The position numbers and the translations under genes were made by a program. From Microbacterium halimionae (lineage in GTDB: Bacteria > Actinomycetota > Actinomycetes > Actinomycetales > Microbacteriaceae), in NCBI RefSeq assembly GCF_011761265.1, contig NZ_JAAOZB010000001.1:248001-312000 (forward strand): 64,000 nt of DNA, in the 5' to 3' direction. The first letter of the stretch is position 1. Every line of letters begins with the position of its first letter. The notes under the pieces are model-generated. The model had not been told where the DNA came from. It worked only from the letters and a program-made list of their open reading frames with translations, and did no database searches. Shown here in pieces: positions 1-7,654 of the stretch.

Positions 1-522
1 GCGATCCTCGCCGTCGGCATGAACGGTGAGCCCCTCCCAGCCGAGCATGGCTTTCCGGTGCGCATGGTCGTTCCCGGCCTCTACGGCTATGTCTCCGCGA
101 CGAAATGGGTCGTCGATCTCGAGGTGACAAGATTTGCGGATGCCACGGCCTACTGGACCGACCGCGGGTGGTCTGAGCGTGGCCCGATCAAGATCGCATC
201 GCGCATCAACGTGCCGCAGTCGGGAAACAATGTGGCCGCCGGAGACGCCGTGATCGCGGGCTTTGCCTGGCAACAGCACACCGGAATTTCGGCTGTCGAA
301 GTTCAGATCGACGACGGCCCCTGGCAGCAGGCGACTCTTGCCACAGCTATCTCGGACGACACCTGGGTGCAGTGGAGCATGCCGTGGTCCGCGAAAGCTG
401 GCGATCACAGCATCCGCTGTCGCGCAACGAACGCCAACGGTGAAGTGCAGACCGAGCAGGAAGCCCCACCCGCGCCCGACGGCTCAAGCGGCTGGGACCG
501 AATCAGCGTCACCGTGCGCTAG
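1..522 (+). CDS. Molybdopterin-dependent oxidoreductase, sulfite oxidase-like, C-terminal part (5' end outside window)
   Basis: The reading frame is open from the first base and ends at TAG 520-522, so only about 173 C-terminal residues are seen. Early residues (GFPVRMVVPGLYGY followed by KWVVDLEV) match the end of the molybdopterin-binding core of the sulfite oxidase/YedY-type family, where a Gly-Tyr-Val/Ser-Lys-Trp segment closes the cofactor site. The rest, from about RINVPQSG onwards, is an Ig-like fold typical of the Mo-co oxidoreductase dimerisation domain. The substrate cannot be told from this fragment. Such proteins are often membrane-anchored or exported in actinobacteria, but the N-terminus is missing. 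It converges on the ornithine aminotransferase gene. The family is secure; the exact activity is open. Confidence 0.85.
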   Translation, partial: AILAVGMNGEPLPAEHGFPVRMVVPGLYGYVSATKWVVDLEVTRFADATAYWTDRGWSERGPIKIASRINVPQSGNNVAAGDAVIAGFAWQQHTGISAVEVQIDDGPWQQATLATAISDDTWVQWSMPWSAKAGDHSIRCRATNANGEVQTEQEAPPAPDGSSGWDRISVTVR

Positions 523-533
523 CGCTGCGCGCC

Positions 534-610
534 GGCCGGAGGAGATCTGCCGAGCGGCGGAGATTTGCGCGCAATCCGCACTCCCCCCGGCAGATCCCCT
601 CCCGCTGGCC
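534..610. terminator. Inverted repeat between convergent genes, probable bidirectional terminator
   Basis: GGCCGGAGGAGATCTGCCG (534-552) and CGGCAGATCCCCTCCCGCTGGCC (588-610) form the arms of an imperfect inverted repeat. A shorter dyad around TGCGCGCA lies in the loop. It sits between the ends of two convergent genes, which fits a bidirectional terminator, although there is no clear T-run. It could also be a member of a REP-like family. Confidence 0.45.
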
Positions 611-642
611 GACCGTAGCGGGCGGGCAGGCGCGAGCCCGAG

Positions 643-1866
643 TTACTCGGCCTCGAGAACGAGCTTCAGCTGCTCGATGGCCCAATCGATCTCGGTGCCA
701 CGGATGACGAGCGGCGGCGCGATGCGAATCGTCTGGCCGTGCGTGTCTTTCACGAGCACGCCACGGTGGACGAGCCGCTCAGCGATCTCGCGACCAGTGC
801 CGCGAGCGGGGTCGATATCGATGCCCGCCCACAGGCCCGCAACGCGGACGGCAGTCACGCCGTCACCAACGAGAGCCTCAAGGCGCTCCGAAAGGTGCTC
901 GCCCAGAGCGCGCGAACGGTCTTGGAACTCACCTGTTGCGAGCATCTCAACAACGCGCTCGCCCACGGCCGCAGCAAGCGGGTTTCCGCCGAAGGTTGAG
1001 CCGTGCTCGCCCGGCTTGATGACACCCAAGATGTCGCTGTTGGCGACAACGGCTGACAGCGGCATGATGCCGCCGCCGAGTGCCTTGCCGAGCAGGTAGA
1101 CGTCAGGCACAACGCCGTCACGGTCGCACGCGAACGTCTCGCCGACGCGGCCAAGCCCCGACTGAATCTCATCGGCGATGAAGAGCACACCACGGTCGGT
1201 GCAGATGTCACGCACTGCCTGCAGGTAGCCCTTGGGTGGCAGGATGACTCCCGCTTCGCCCTGGATGGGCTCGATCAAGACCGCGGCCGTATTTTCGTCG
1301 ATCGCAGCGTCGATCGCGGCGGCGTCGCCGAAGGGCACCGAGCGGAAGCCCGGCGCAAAAGGCCCGAACCCGTCGCGTGCGGATTCGTCGTCGCTGAAGC
1401 CGACGATCGTGGTTGTGCGGCCGTGGAAGTTTCCATGAGCGACAACGATGTTCGCGGCATCCGTCTTGACGCCTTTGACGCGGTATGCCCACGCACGCGC
1501 CACCTTGATGCCGGTCTCGACTGCTTCGGCGCCGGTGTTCATCGGCAGGACGAGGTCTTTCTTACACAGATCGGCAAGAGCACTCGCGAAGGCGCCGAGT
1601 CGGTCATTGTGAAAAGCGCGGCTCGTGAGCGTCAGGCGGCCAAGCTGCTCGGTGGCCGCAGCAACGATCGCCGGATGCAGGTGGCCAAAGTTCAACGCCG
1701 AGTATGCCGACAGTAGGTCGAGGTATCGCTTTCCTTCGACGTCAGTGACCCACACGCCTTCGCCGCGAGCAATTACGACGGGCAGCGGCGAGTAGTTGCG
1801 CGCGAGGTGTGCGTCTTCGCCCGCGATGATGCGGATGGTCTGGGTATCGAGAGTGGGGCTGGTCAT
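643..1866 (-). CDS. rocD: Ornithine aminotransferase
   Basis: Class III PLP aminotransferase of 407 residues, the usual length for bacterial ornithine-oxo-acid transaminase, which converts ornithine and 2-oxoglutarate to glutamate semialdehyde (P5C) and glutamate. Visible marks are the TGAEAVE phosphate-binding stretch (about 111-117), the cofactor Asp in ADEIQ (about 231-235), and the Schiff-base lysine in LLGKALGGG (K261). The start MTSPTLDT is chosen because its ATG overlaps the stop of the upstream ddaH gene in an ATGA junction, which implies translational coupling; an in-frame start ten codons upstream is less likely. Acetylornithine aminotransferase is the main alternative, but the IEPIQGEAGVI segment and the pairing with ddaH favour RocD. 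Confidence 0.93.
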   Translation of the reverse strand: MTSPTLDTQTIRIIAGEDAHLARNYSPLPVVIARGEGVWVTDVEGKRYLDLLSAYSALNFGHLHPAIVAAATEQLGRLTLTSRAFHNDRLGAFASALADLCKKDLVLPMNTGAEAVETGIKVARAWAYRVKGVKTDAANIVVAHGNFHGRTTTIVGFSDDESARDGFGPFAPGFRSVPFGDAAAIDAAIDENTAAVLIEPIQGEAGVILPPKGYLQAVRDICTDRGVLFIADEIQSGLGRVGETFACDRDGVVPDVYLLGKALGGGIMPLSAVVANSDILGVIKPGEHGSTFGGNPLAAAVGERVVEMLATGEFQDRSRALGEHLSERLEALVGDGVTAVRVAGLWAGIDIDPARGTGREIAERLVHRGVLVKDTHGQTIRIAPPLVIRGTEIDWAIEQLKLVLEAE

Positions 1867-2714
1867 GAGCGTCCTCTTAGTTCCAGGGTGCAGCACTTGA
1901 TTCCACCGCCGCCGAGCAGCAGCTCGGACAAATCAATGAGCACCGGGTTGTATCCGCGCTCGCGCAGTTGCGCTTCGAATCCCTTCGCGCGGGGGGAGAT
2001 AAAGACGTTGTATCCGTCGCTTGCAGAGTTGAGTCCGAAAACGTCGCCGTCGGCCTCCGAGACGAGGATCGCGTCCGGGTAGCGCTCCTCCAAGATCGCG
2101 CGGGATGCCGCGTCGAAAGCCAACGGAAGGTACGCGATGTTGGCGTGGTCGACGCCGCCTTCGCCCTGTATCGGGTCAAGCACCGCGATGGCGGTGTCGA
2201 GGTGATAGAAGCGCGGGTCGGTGAGGGTGAGGCTCACGACCTCGCGGTCGAAGATGGTGGCAAGCTCGCCGTGGCTGGTGCCGTCGGAACGGAATCCGGT
2301 GCCGGCAAGGATCGTGTCGCCGACGAGGAGGAAGTCGCCCTCGCCCTCGTTGACCTCGACCGGGGGTACGACGTCGTAGCCGTACTGCGCGAACCAATCC
2401 ATGAACGGCTGCGCCTCGCCCTGGCGCTCGTCCACGCGAAATTTCACGCCGTACGCGGTGCCGTTGATGATGAACCCGCCGTTTGCGGTGTACACCATGT
2501 CGGGGAGGCCATCGATCGGGTCGATGAGGTGCACATCGTGTCCGAGAGCGACATACGCGTCGTACAGTGTCTGCCACTGCGCAACAGCCTTGGCGGTGTC
2601 GGTCGGGTTCGACGGCTCCATCCACGGGTTGATGCTGTAGCTCACCGTGAAGTGCTCGGGACGGCACATGAGATAAGAACGCTTGTGCGCGATGCGCGTG
2701 GGGGTGCTGGACAT
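1863..2714 (-). CDS. ddaH: Dimethylargininase-like guanidino-modifying enzyme (possible arginine dihydrolase)
   Basis: A 283-residue member of the guanidino-group-modifying superfamily (dimethylargininase, arginine deiminase, arginine dihydrolase). The catalytic cysteine lies at the C-terminal end in GGGGIKCCTLE (C274, or C275). The substrate-side loop reads VYTANGGF with Asn78, rather than the Glu-Asp usual in true dimethylargininases. A good Shine-Dalgarno (AAGGAG) precedes the ATG. The gene is translationally coupled to rocD, which needs ornithine. A true dimethylargininase or deiminase would give citrulline, so a dihydrolase producing ornithine directly would fit the context better. The family assignment is firm; the reaction is inferred from context. 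Confidence 0.85.
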   Translation of the reverse strand: MSSTPTRIAHKRSYLMCRPEHFTVSYSINPWMEPSNPTDTAKAVAQWQTLYDAYVALGHDVHLIDPIDGLPDMVYTANGGFIINGTAYGVKFRVDERQGEAQPFMDWFAQYGYDVVPPVEVNEGEGDFLLVGDTILAGTGFRSDGTSHGELATIFDREVVSLTLTDPRFYHLDTAIAVLDPIQGEGGVDHANIAYLPLAFDAASRAILEERYPDAILVSEADGDVFGLNSASDGYNVFISPRAKGFEAQLRERGYNPVLIDLSELLLGGGGIKCCTLELRGRS

Positions 2715-2758
2715 TCTGCTCCTTCAGGAAGGTGGCGGACGCTGTCCCTGGGCCCGGC

Positions 2759-2786
2759 GGAGCTGAATAAGAGTGGAGCTGAATAA
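2759..2786. repeat. 12-bp direct repeat upstream of ddaH
   Basis: GGAGCTGAATAA occurs at 2759-2770 and again at 2775-2786, a spacing of 16 bp, in the 149-bp leader of the ddaH-rocD operon. It may be a regulator-binding site or a simple duplication. Confidence 0.5.
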
Positions 2787-2863
2787 AGCCAACGACCGGG
2801 CACGCCGGGTCTCATTGTCGCACGTGCGTCTCCGAGTTGTCTTGCGCGCGTGCGACCGTCGTC

Positions 2864-4117
2864 CTAGCTAAAGAGCCGCTGCAGGTACGCGTTGTCGAAG
2901 CGACCGTCCGGGTCGTATTTTGCGCGGAGTGTGGCGAAGGCATCCCACCGCGGATAGCGTTCGCGAACGGCCGCGCCTTCGAGCGTGAAGACCTTACCCC
3001 AGTGCGGCCGCGCCGAGAGAGGAAGAGCAGCTTCGATGTCAGTCAAAAGCGTCCGAACGGATGCCTCATCCCGATGCCACGTGAAGTGAAAGCACACCGA
3101 ATCCCGTCCGAATGCCCCGCTCAGCCACAGGGTGTCTGCCGCGACGGTTCGCACTTCGCAGACGTGCAGGAGCGGCGCGATGCGGGGCGCCATCGCACGA
3201 AGCGCGGCGATTGCTTCGATGGCATCCGCTCGATCGACGATGTATTCGCTCTGCAGTTCGTCGCCGACCGACGGTGTGAAGTCGAGCCGAAAGTGCGGCA
3301 GACGGTCGTACCACGGCCCCGGGATCCCGATCTGGGTCGTCGTGGGAGTCGAGTCAATCTCGGGAATCGGATGCCGCGAGCTCTCCGCCTCGACTGCCCC
3401 GATGAAACCGAGGTCGGGGCGGGCGCGATCGACACGAGACTTCACCCACACGTTGTCGACATCATCCGCGCTTTGCCACGTCGTGAAGATGCTGACGCTG
3501 TCTCCGGCAGAAGTCACATCCTCGAGCGCTGCAGCGATAGCATCCCATCGCCCACCGTCGAACACTCGCTGCGCGATGTCGTAGGTCGGTTCAACAGCGA
3601 GCTCGAGGTGGGTCACGATGCCGAGCGCGCCGAGCGCCACAACCGCGCCGTCGAAGTCGTCGTCACCGCGTTCTAAGCGCACGCGCTCACCGCTGGCGGT
3701 GAGCATTTCGAGCGCCCGCACCTGGTTTGCGAGCGAACCGATTCGGTCGCCCGAGCCGTGGGTTCCCGTTTGCACCGCACCACCCGCAGAAATATGCGGC
3801 AAGGAGGCGAGATTGGTCAGGGCCGAACCGTCGGCGTGGAGCGCTTCGACGAAATCACCGTATCGCAGGCCCGCTGACACTCGGGCTACGCCATCAGCGA
3901 CCTCGACGGTGCGCGGCATACCCGCGAGCGATACGAGCACGTCCTCGGTATCCGCGAGGTCATTGAAGGAGTGCCTGCTACCAAGCGCGCGCACGCGGCC
4001 CGATCCCGTGATCACCCCGATGAGTTCTGCCTCACTCGCTGGCATTTCGACGTTCGTCGTCGAATACGTCACGTTCCCCGCCCAGTTGCGCTGTGTGCCT
4101 GCCCGTTCACTCGTCAT
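2864..4117 (-). CDS. FAD-linked alditol (xylitol) oxidase-like protein
   Basis: A 417-residue VAO-type flavoprotein. The N-terminal FAD domain has NWAGN at 11-15, the loop LGSRHSFND with His49 at the place where alditol oxidases bind FAD covalently, and a second FAD contact SLPHISAGGAVQTGTHGSG. The C-terminal half has the ALO-type substrate domain ending in ARPHWGKVF and FDNAYLQ. It resembles from memory the Streptomyces alditol oxidase AldO over its whole length. Such enzymes oxidise the terminal hydroxyl of xylitol, sorbitol or arabitol and release H2O2. The start at 4117 has GGAG at good spacing; a GTG six codons upstream is the alternative. It follows the GH51 gene by 48 bp and probably closes the arabinan operon. 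Arabinono-lactone oxidase is an alternative activity. Confidence 0.85.
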   Translation of the reverse strand: MTSERAGTQRNWAGNVTYSTTNVEMPASEAELIGVITGSGRVRALGSRHSFNDLADTEDVLVSLAGMPRTVEVADGVARVSAGLRYGDFVEALHADGSALTNLASLPHISAGGAVQTGTHGSGDRIGSLANQVRALEMLTASGERVRLERGDDDFDGAVVALGALGIVTHLELAVEPTYDIAQRVFDGGRWDAIAAALEDVTSAGDSVSIFTTWQSADDVDNVWVKSRVDRARPDLGFIGAVEAESSRHPIPEIDSTPTTTQIGIPGPWYDRLPHFRLDFTPSVGDELQSEYIVDRADAIEAIAALRAMAPRIAPLLHVCEVRTVAADTLWLSGAFGRDSVCFHFTWHRDEASVRTLLTDIEAALPLSARPHWGKVFTLEGAAVRERYPRWDAFATLRAKYDPDGRFDNAYLQRLFS

Positions 4118-4165
4118 GCGTTCACTCCACCACACCCGCTCCCGTGGTGACGACAGCGGATGCCG

Positions 4166-5677
4166 TTATCCCAGCGCCAGGGCCGTCCACGACACCGGCG
4201 GCAGAGTCACCGTCAGTGCGTTTTCGGATATCCGCGCCGTATCGTTTGGCTGCGGCGCGACCCGAGTGGGCTCATCGAGTGTGTTCTTGGCGTACACGTC
4301 ACTGTCAGTGAGCGTGTGCGATTCCTGTAGCGCGACATCTCCGAGCGCACTGATGTCGACCGTCACGTCGATGCTCTCGCTGGTGCTGCGGTTGACGAGA
4401 AAAACGGCGCTTGCACCGTCCGCTGGGTCGTGCGTGGCGACGGCATCCACGAGCGGCACTTCCCCGTACTGTTTCGTCCTATAGGTCGGCGCATCGAGTT
4501 TCAACTGCAAAGCATCGCCGCGCGCGAGGCGTGACGTGAGTGAGAAGGGATAGAACGTCGTCTGCCGCCATGCCGGACCGCCGGGCTCTGTCATGATCGG
4601 TGCGATCACGTTGACGAGCTGAGCGAGCGAAGCGCTGGCGACGCGGTCGGCGTGCTTCAACAACGAGATCATGAGGTTGCCGAACACGACAGCGTCGGCC
4701 ACTGAATACACGTCCTCGAGAATGCGAGGCGCAACAGGCCAGTTGTCGATTCCTTCGATCTTGTCGACGCCGTGGTAACGCTCGATATACCAGACGTTCC
4801 ACTCATCGAACGAGATATCGATCTGTTTGTCGCTACCCTTGACCGCTTTGACGTGGTCTGCGGTCGCAACGACAGTCTCGATGAATTTGTCCATATCAAC
4901 GGCGGAAGCAAGAAAGCTGTCGAGATCTCCCTCGCGTTCTTCGTAATACGCGTGGCACGAAATCATGTCAACGTCGTCATAGGTGTGGTTGAGAACCACG
5001 CGCTCCCACTCACCGAATGTCGGCATGTGCGCACTTGAGGACCCGCATACTACGAGCTCGATCGACGGATCCAATTGGCGAAGTCCTTTCGCCGTGCGTG
5101 CAGCGACCTTGCCGTAGTCTTCCGCGTTGCGGTGGCCAAGCTGCCAGGGCCCATCCATCTCGTTTCCGAGGCACCACACCTTTACGTCGAACGGTTCTTC
5201 GCGACCGTTGTCGATGCGCCGCTGGGACAGTGTCGTACCCGATGGGATGTTGGAATACTCCAGCAGATCGATAGCCTCCAGCGTGCCGCGGGTTCCAAGG
5301 TTCACGGCCATCATGAGGTCGCTCCCCACTTTCTCGAGCCACGACGAAAACTCATGCAACCCCACCTCGTTCGTCTCCGTGGAGTGCCACGCGAGATCAA
5401 GTCGACGAGCCCGGTCTTCAACCGGCCCCACGCTGTCTTCCCAGCGAAAACCAGAGACGAAATTGCCTCCGGGGTAGCGAATCATCGATACACCAAGCTC
5501 CTTGACGAGCTCGATGACGTCGGTACGGAACCCGTCGGCGTCAGCGGACGGGTGACCAGGTTCGTAGATTCCGTCGTAGATATGACGACCAAGGTGTTCG
5601 ACGAATCCGCCGAACAAGCGGCGACGGATAGCGCCGATTGAAAAATGCGGGTCGACTGTCACGTGTGCGGATGGCAT
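4166..5677 (-). CDS. abfA: Intracellular alpha-L-arabinofuranosidase, GH51
   Basis: 503 residues, the normal size for GH51, with no signal peptide. The acid/base Glu lies in CLGNEMDG (E173) and the nucleophile in SFDEWNVWY (E291). The N-terminal RLFGGFVEHLGRHIYDGIY segment is diagnostic for the family, and the C-terminal 150 residues form the beta-sandwich domain. It releases arabinose from the non-reducing ends of arabino-oligosaccharides in the cytoplasm. The start at 5677 is chosen because homology begins there with SAHVTVDPHFSIG; the upstream in-frame stretch overlaps the permease gene and is cysteine- and serine-rich junk. It is the fourth gene of the operon led by the binding protein at 8986. 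Confidence 0.95.
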   Translation of the reverse strand: MPSAHVTVDPHFSIGAIRRRLFGGFVEHLGRHIYDGIYEPGHPSADADGFRTDVIELVKELGVSMIRYPGGNFVSGFRWEDSVGPVEDRARRLDLAWHSTETNEVGLHEFSSWLEKVGSDLMMAVNLGTRGTLEAIDLLEYSNIPSGTTLSQRRIDNGREEPFDVKVWCLGNEMDGPWQLGHRNAEDYGKVAARTAKGLRQLDPSIELVVCGSSSAHMPTFGEWERVVLNHTYDDVDMISCHAYYEEREGDLDSFLASAVDMDKFIETVVATADHVKAVKGSDKQIDISFDEWNVWYIERYHGVDKIEGIDNWPVAPRILEDVYSVADAVVFGNLMISLLKHADRVASASLAQLVNVIAPIMTEPGGPAWRQTTFYPFSLTSRLARGDALQLKLDAPTYRTKQYGEVPLVDAVATHDPADGASAVFLVNRSTSESIDVTVDISALGDVALQESHTLTDSDVYAKNTLDEPTRVAPQPNDTARISENALTVTLPPVSWTALALG

Positions 5678-5720
5678 AGCTGTGCTTTCTTTCTGAGGGA
5701 CCAAGGTTGATTTGACGGCT

Positions 5721-6656
5721 TTATTTGACGGCGCCGATTGCCAAGCCGCCCTGCCAGTAGCGCTGGAGGAACAGGAACGACAGCAGCAACGGCACGACGG
5801 AGATGAATGCACCCGAGGTGATGAGATTCCACACCTGCTCGCCGCCAGCGCCTGCGTTTGAGAGGGCAAGCCACCGGTTGAGGCCTACCGTTACTGGCAG
5901 GAGATTAGGGTCGGTGAGAACTGCGAGCGGAAGGAAGAAGTTGTTCCAGGTCGTGACAACGGCCAAAAGCAACACCGTGACGATGGCAGGCCTGAGCAAC
6001 GGCACCACAATGGTGCGGAACGTGCGCCACTCGCCAGCTCCATCTATGCGTGCCGCCTCCATGAGCTCGTCTGGAATTGCATCTTGCGCGTATACCCGCA
6101 TGAGGTAAACGCCAAAGGGGTTAAGAAGCGACGGCAAGATCACCGCCCACGGGGTGTTGATCAGCCCGTATTGGCTCAACAGCATGAAAGTCGGGATCAC
6201 GAGAGCAGTCAACGGCACCATTACCGACCCGAGAATCATTCCGAAGACGAAGCCGCGCCCTTTGAAGGAGTACTTCGCAAAGCCGTAGCCCGCCAGTACC
6301 GCCACGATGGTCGCCCCCACGCCTCCGGCGAACGCGTAGAGGAAGGAGTTGCCGAGCCACCGCCAGTAGATTCCGCCCTGATGCTCGAACAAGCCCGCGA
6401 TATTCGCGAAGAAACTCATCGGGTCGTCGAACCAAAAGGCGGGGCTCGAGAACAACCCACCCGTGCTCTTCGTCGACGCGACGAGAAGCCACCAAATGGG
6501 GATGACGAAGTACAACGAAAGGATGATGAGGAGGACGTGCGACCCGATACGACGCTGGCCGTGCGGCCGACCCGCCCCGCGGTTGCGGCGCGATGGCATG
6601 CCGGTAACAGTCGTGTGTGGCGCGTGGTCGGTAGAGCTCTGCGCAGGAGCAGACAT
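5721..6656 (-). CDS. CUT1 sugar ABC transporter permease, MalG/AraQ type
   Basis: An inner-membrane permease with six predicted membrane segments. The EAA loop reads ELMEAARIDGAGEWRTFRTIVVPLLRPA, which contacts the ATPase, and the C-terminus ends QRYWQGGLAIGAVK in the way MalG-type permeases do. It partners the MalF-type gene just upstream; the junction reads GTGATG over the upstream stop, so the start is either GTG at 6659 or ATG at 6656. There is a hydrophilic N-terminal tail of about 40 residues. Substrate by context: arabino-oligosaccharides. No ATPase gene is present in the cluster. Confidence 0.93.
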   Translation of the reverse strand: MSAPAQSSTDHAPHTTVTGMPSRRNRGAGRPHGQRRIGSHVLLIILSLYFVIPIWWLLVASTKSTGGLFSSPAFWFDDPMSFFANIAGLFEHQGGIYWRWLGNSFLYAFAGGVGATIVAVLAGYGFAKYSFKGRGFVFGMILGSVMVPLTALVIPTFMLLSQYGLINTPWAVILPSLLNPFGVYLMRVYAQDAIPDELMEAARIDGAGEWRTFRTIVVPLLRPAIVTVLLLAVVTTWNNFFLPLAVLTDPNLLPVTVGLNRWLALSNAGAGGEQVWNLITSGAFISVVPLLLSFLFLQRYWQGGLAIGAVK

Positions 6657-7585
6657 CACTTCAATCCGTTCTGCTTGCGGGTGAGGAACAAAAATCCAAA
6701 CGACCCAATGAACACGAGAATGCCGAGAGAGAAGGCGATTGTTGACGCGTAGTTGAACTGGCTATAGCTAAACGCCAGCGCATACGCGTACATATTGGGG
6801 GTGTAGTCGGGAGGAAGCGCGCCGGACGCAATGCTTCGAAGTACCGTCGGCTCGGTGAAGAACTGCAGCGTTCCGATGAGAGCGAACGTGATCACCATCG
6901 TCATCGACGACGAGATCATGGGGATCTTGATGCGCGTCGCGATTTGCCAGCCAGTTGCACCGTCGATACGAGCTGCCTCGTAGAGCGCTGGATCGATCGC
7001 GCGGAGCGCGGCATAGATCACGATCATGTAGTAACCGGCCCACTGCCACGTGACGATGTTCACAAGACTGTAGAAAATCGAATCCGATGAAAGAAAGTTC
7101 GGCGCATCCATTCCGAATATGCCGAAAATCGTCCCGGCTGGCCCGAACCGTGGGCTGTACAAAAAGCTCCACATCAGCGCTCCGATAACAACCGGAATCG
7201 CGTACGGCGCGAAGATCAACAGCCGAGAAACTTTTGCCAGTCGCGTCGCGAGCGTGTCGAGCACGAGCGCTGCGACGAGTGCGACAAGCAGCTGAGCGGG
7301 AATCATGACGATCCCGTAAAGGGCTACCCGCCCCATACCGCCGAGAAAGAGCGGATCGGTGAATGCCTTCACATAGTTGTCGACACCGACGAACTTCGTC
7401 CCCGTGGCCAACGTCGAGCTGAAAAGGCTCATCCCGAATGCGTACGCCAGCGGAAAAACGAGAAATGCGGCAAAAATAATGAGGAATGGCGTTATGAAAA
7501 GCCAACCAACACGTTGACGTTTTTGAATACCACTGACACGCCGTTCGCGGGGAGCTGCAGTGCCGAGGGTCGCTGCGGAAGTCAT
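6656..7585 (-). CDS. CUT1 sugar ABC transporter permease, MalF/AraP type
   Basis: A 309-residue permease with six membrane helices and an EAA loop (LYEAARIDGATGWQIATRIKIPMI). N-terminal QRVGWLFITPFLIIFAAFLVFPLAYAF is the usual first helix of MalF-type CUT1 subunits. It lies 69 bp after its binding-protein gene, separated by a GC-rich hairpin, and overlaps the next permease. It should form a heterodimer with that protein for uptake of arabinose-containing oligosaccharides. Confidence 0.93.
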   Translation of the reverse strand: MTSAATLGTAAPRERRVSGIQKRQRVGWLFITPFLIIFAAFLVFPLAYAFGMSLFSSTLATGTKFVGVDNYVKAFTDPLFLGGMGRVALYGIVMIPAQLLVALVAALVLDTLATRLAKVSRLLIFAPYAIPVVIGALMWSFLYSPRFGPAGTIFGIFGMDAPNFLSSDSIFYSLVNIVTWQWAGYYMIVIYAALRAIDPALYEAARIDGATGWQIATRIKIPMISSSMTMVITFALIGTLQFFTEPTVLRSIASGALPPDYTPNMYAYALAFSYSQFNYASTIAFSLGILVFIGSFGFLFLTRKQNGLK

Positions 7586-7620
7586 GCGATTCTCATTTCG
7601 ATATCACGGTCGCGGGTCGG

Positions 7621-7650
7621 GGGGTGGGCCGGGCGTACCCGACCCACCCC
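7621..7650 (-). terminator. Intercistronic hairpin between binding protein and permease genes
   Basis: GGGGTGGGCCGGG (7621-7633) pairs with CCCGACCCACCCC (7638-7650), 12 of 13 positions, around a 4-base loop. There is no T-run. The position directly after the binding-protein stop suggests an mRNA-stabilising or attenuating hairpin that keeps binding-protein levels above permease levels. Confidence 0.6.
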
Positions 7651-7654
7651 TCGC

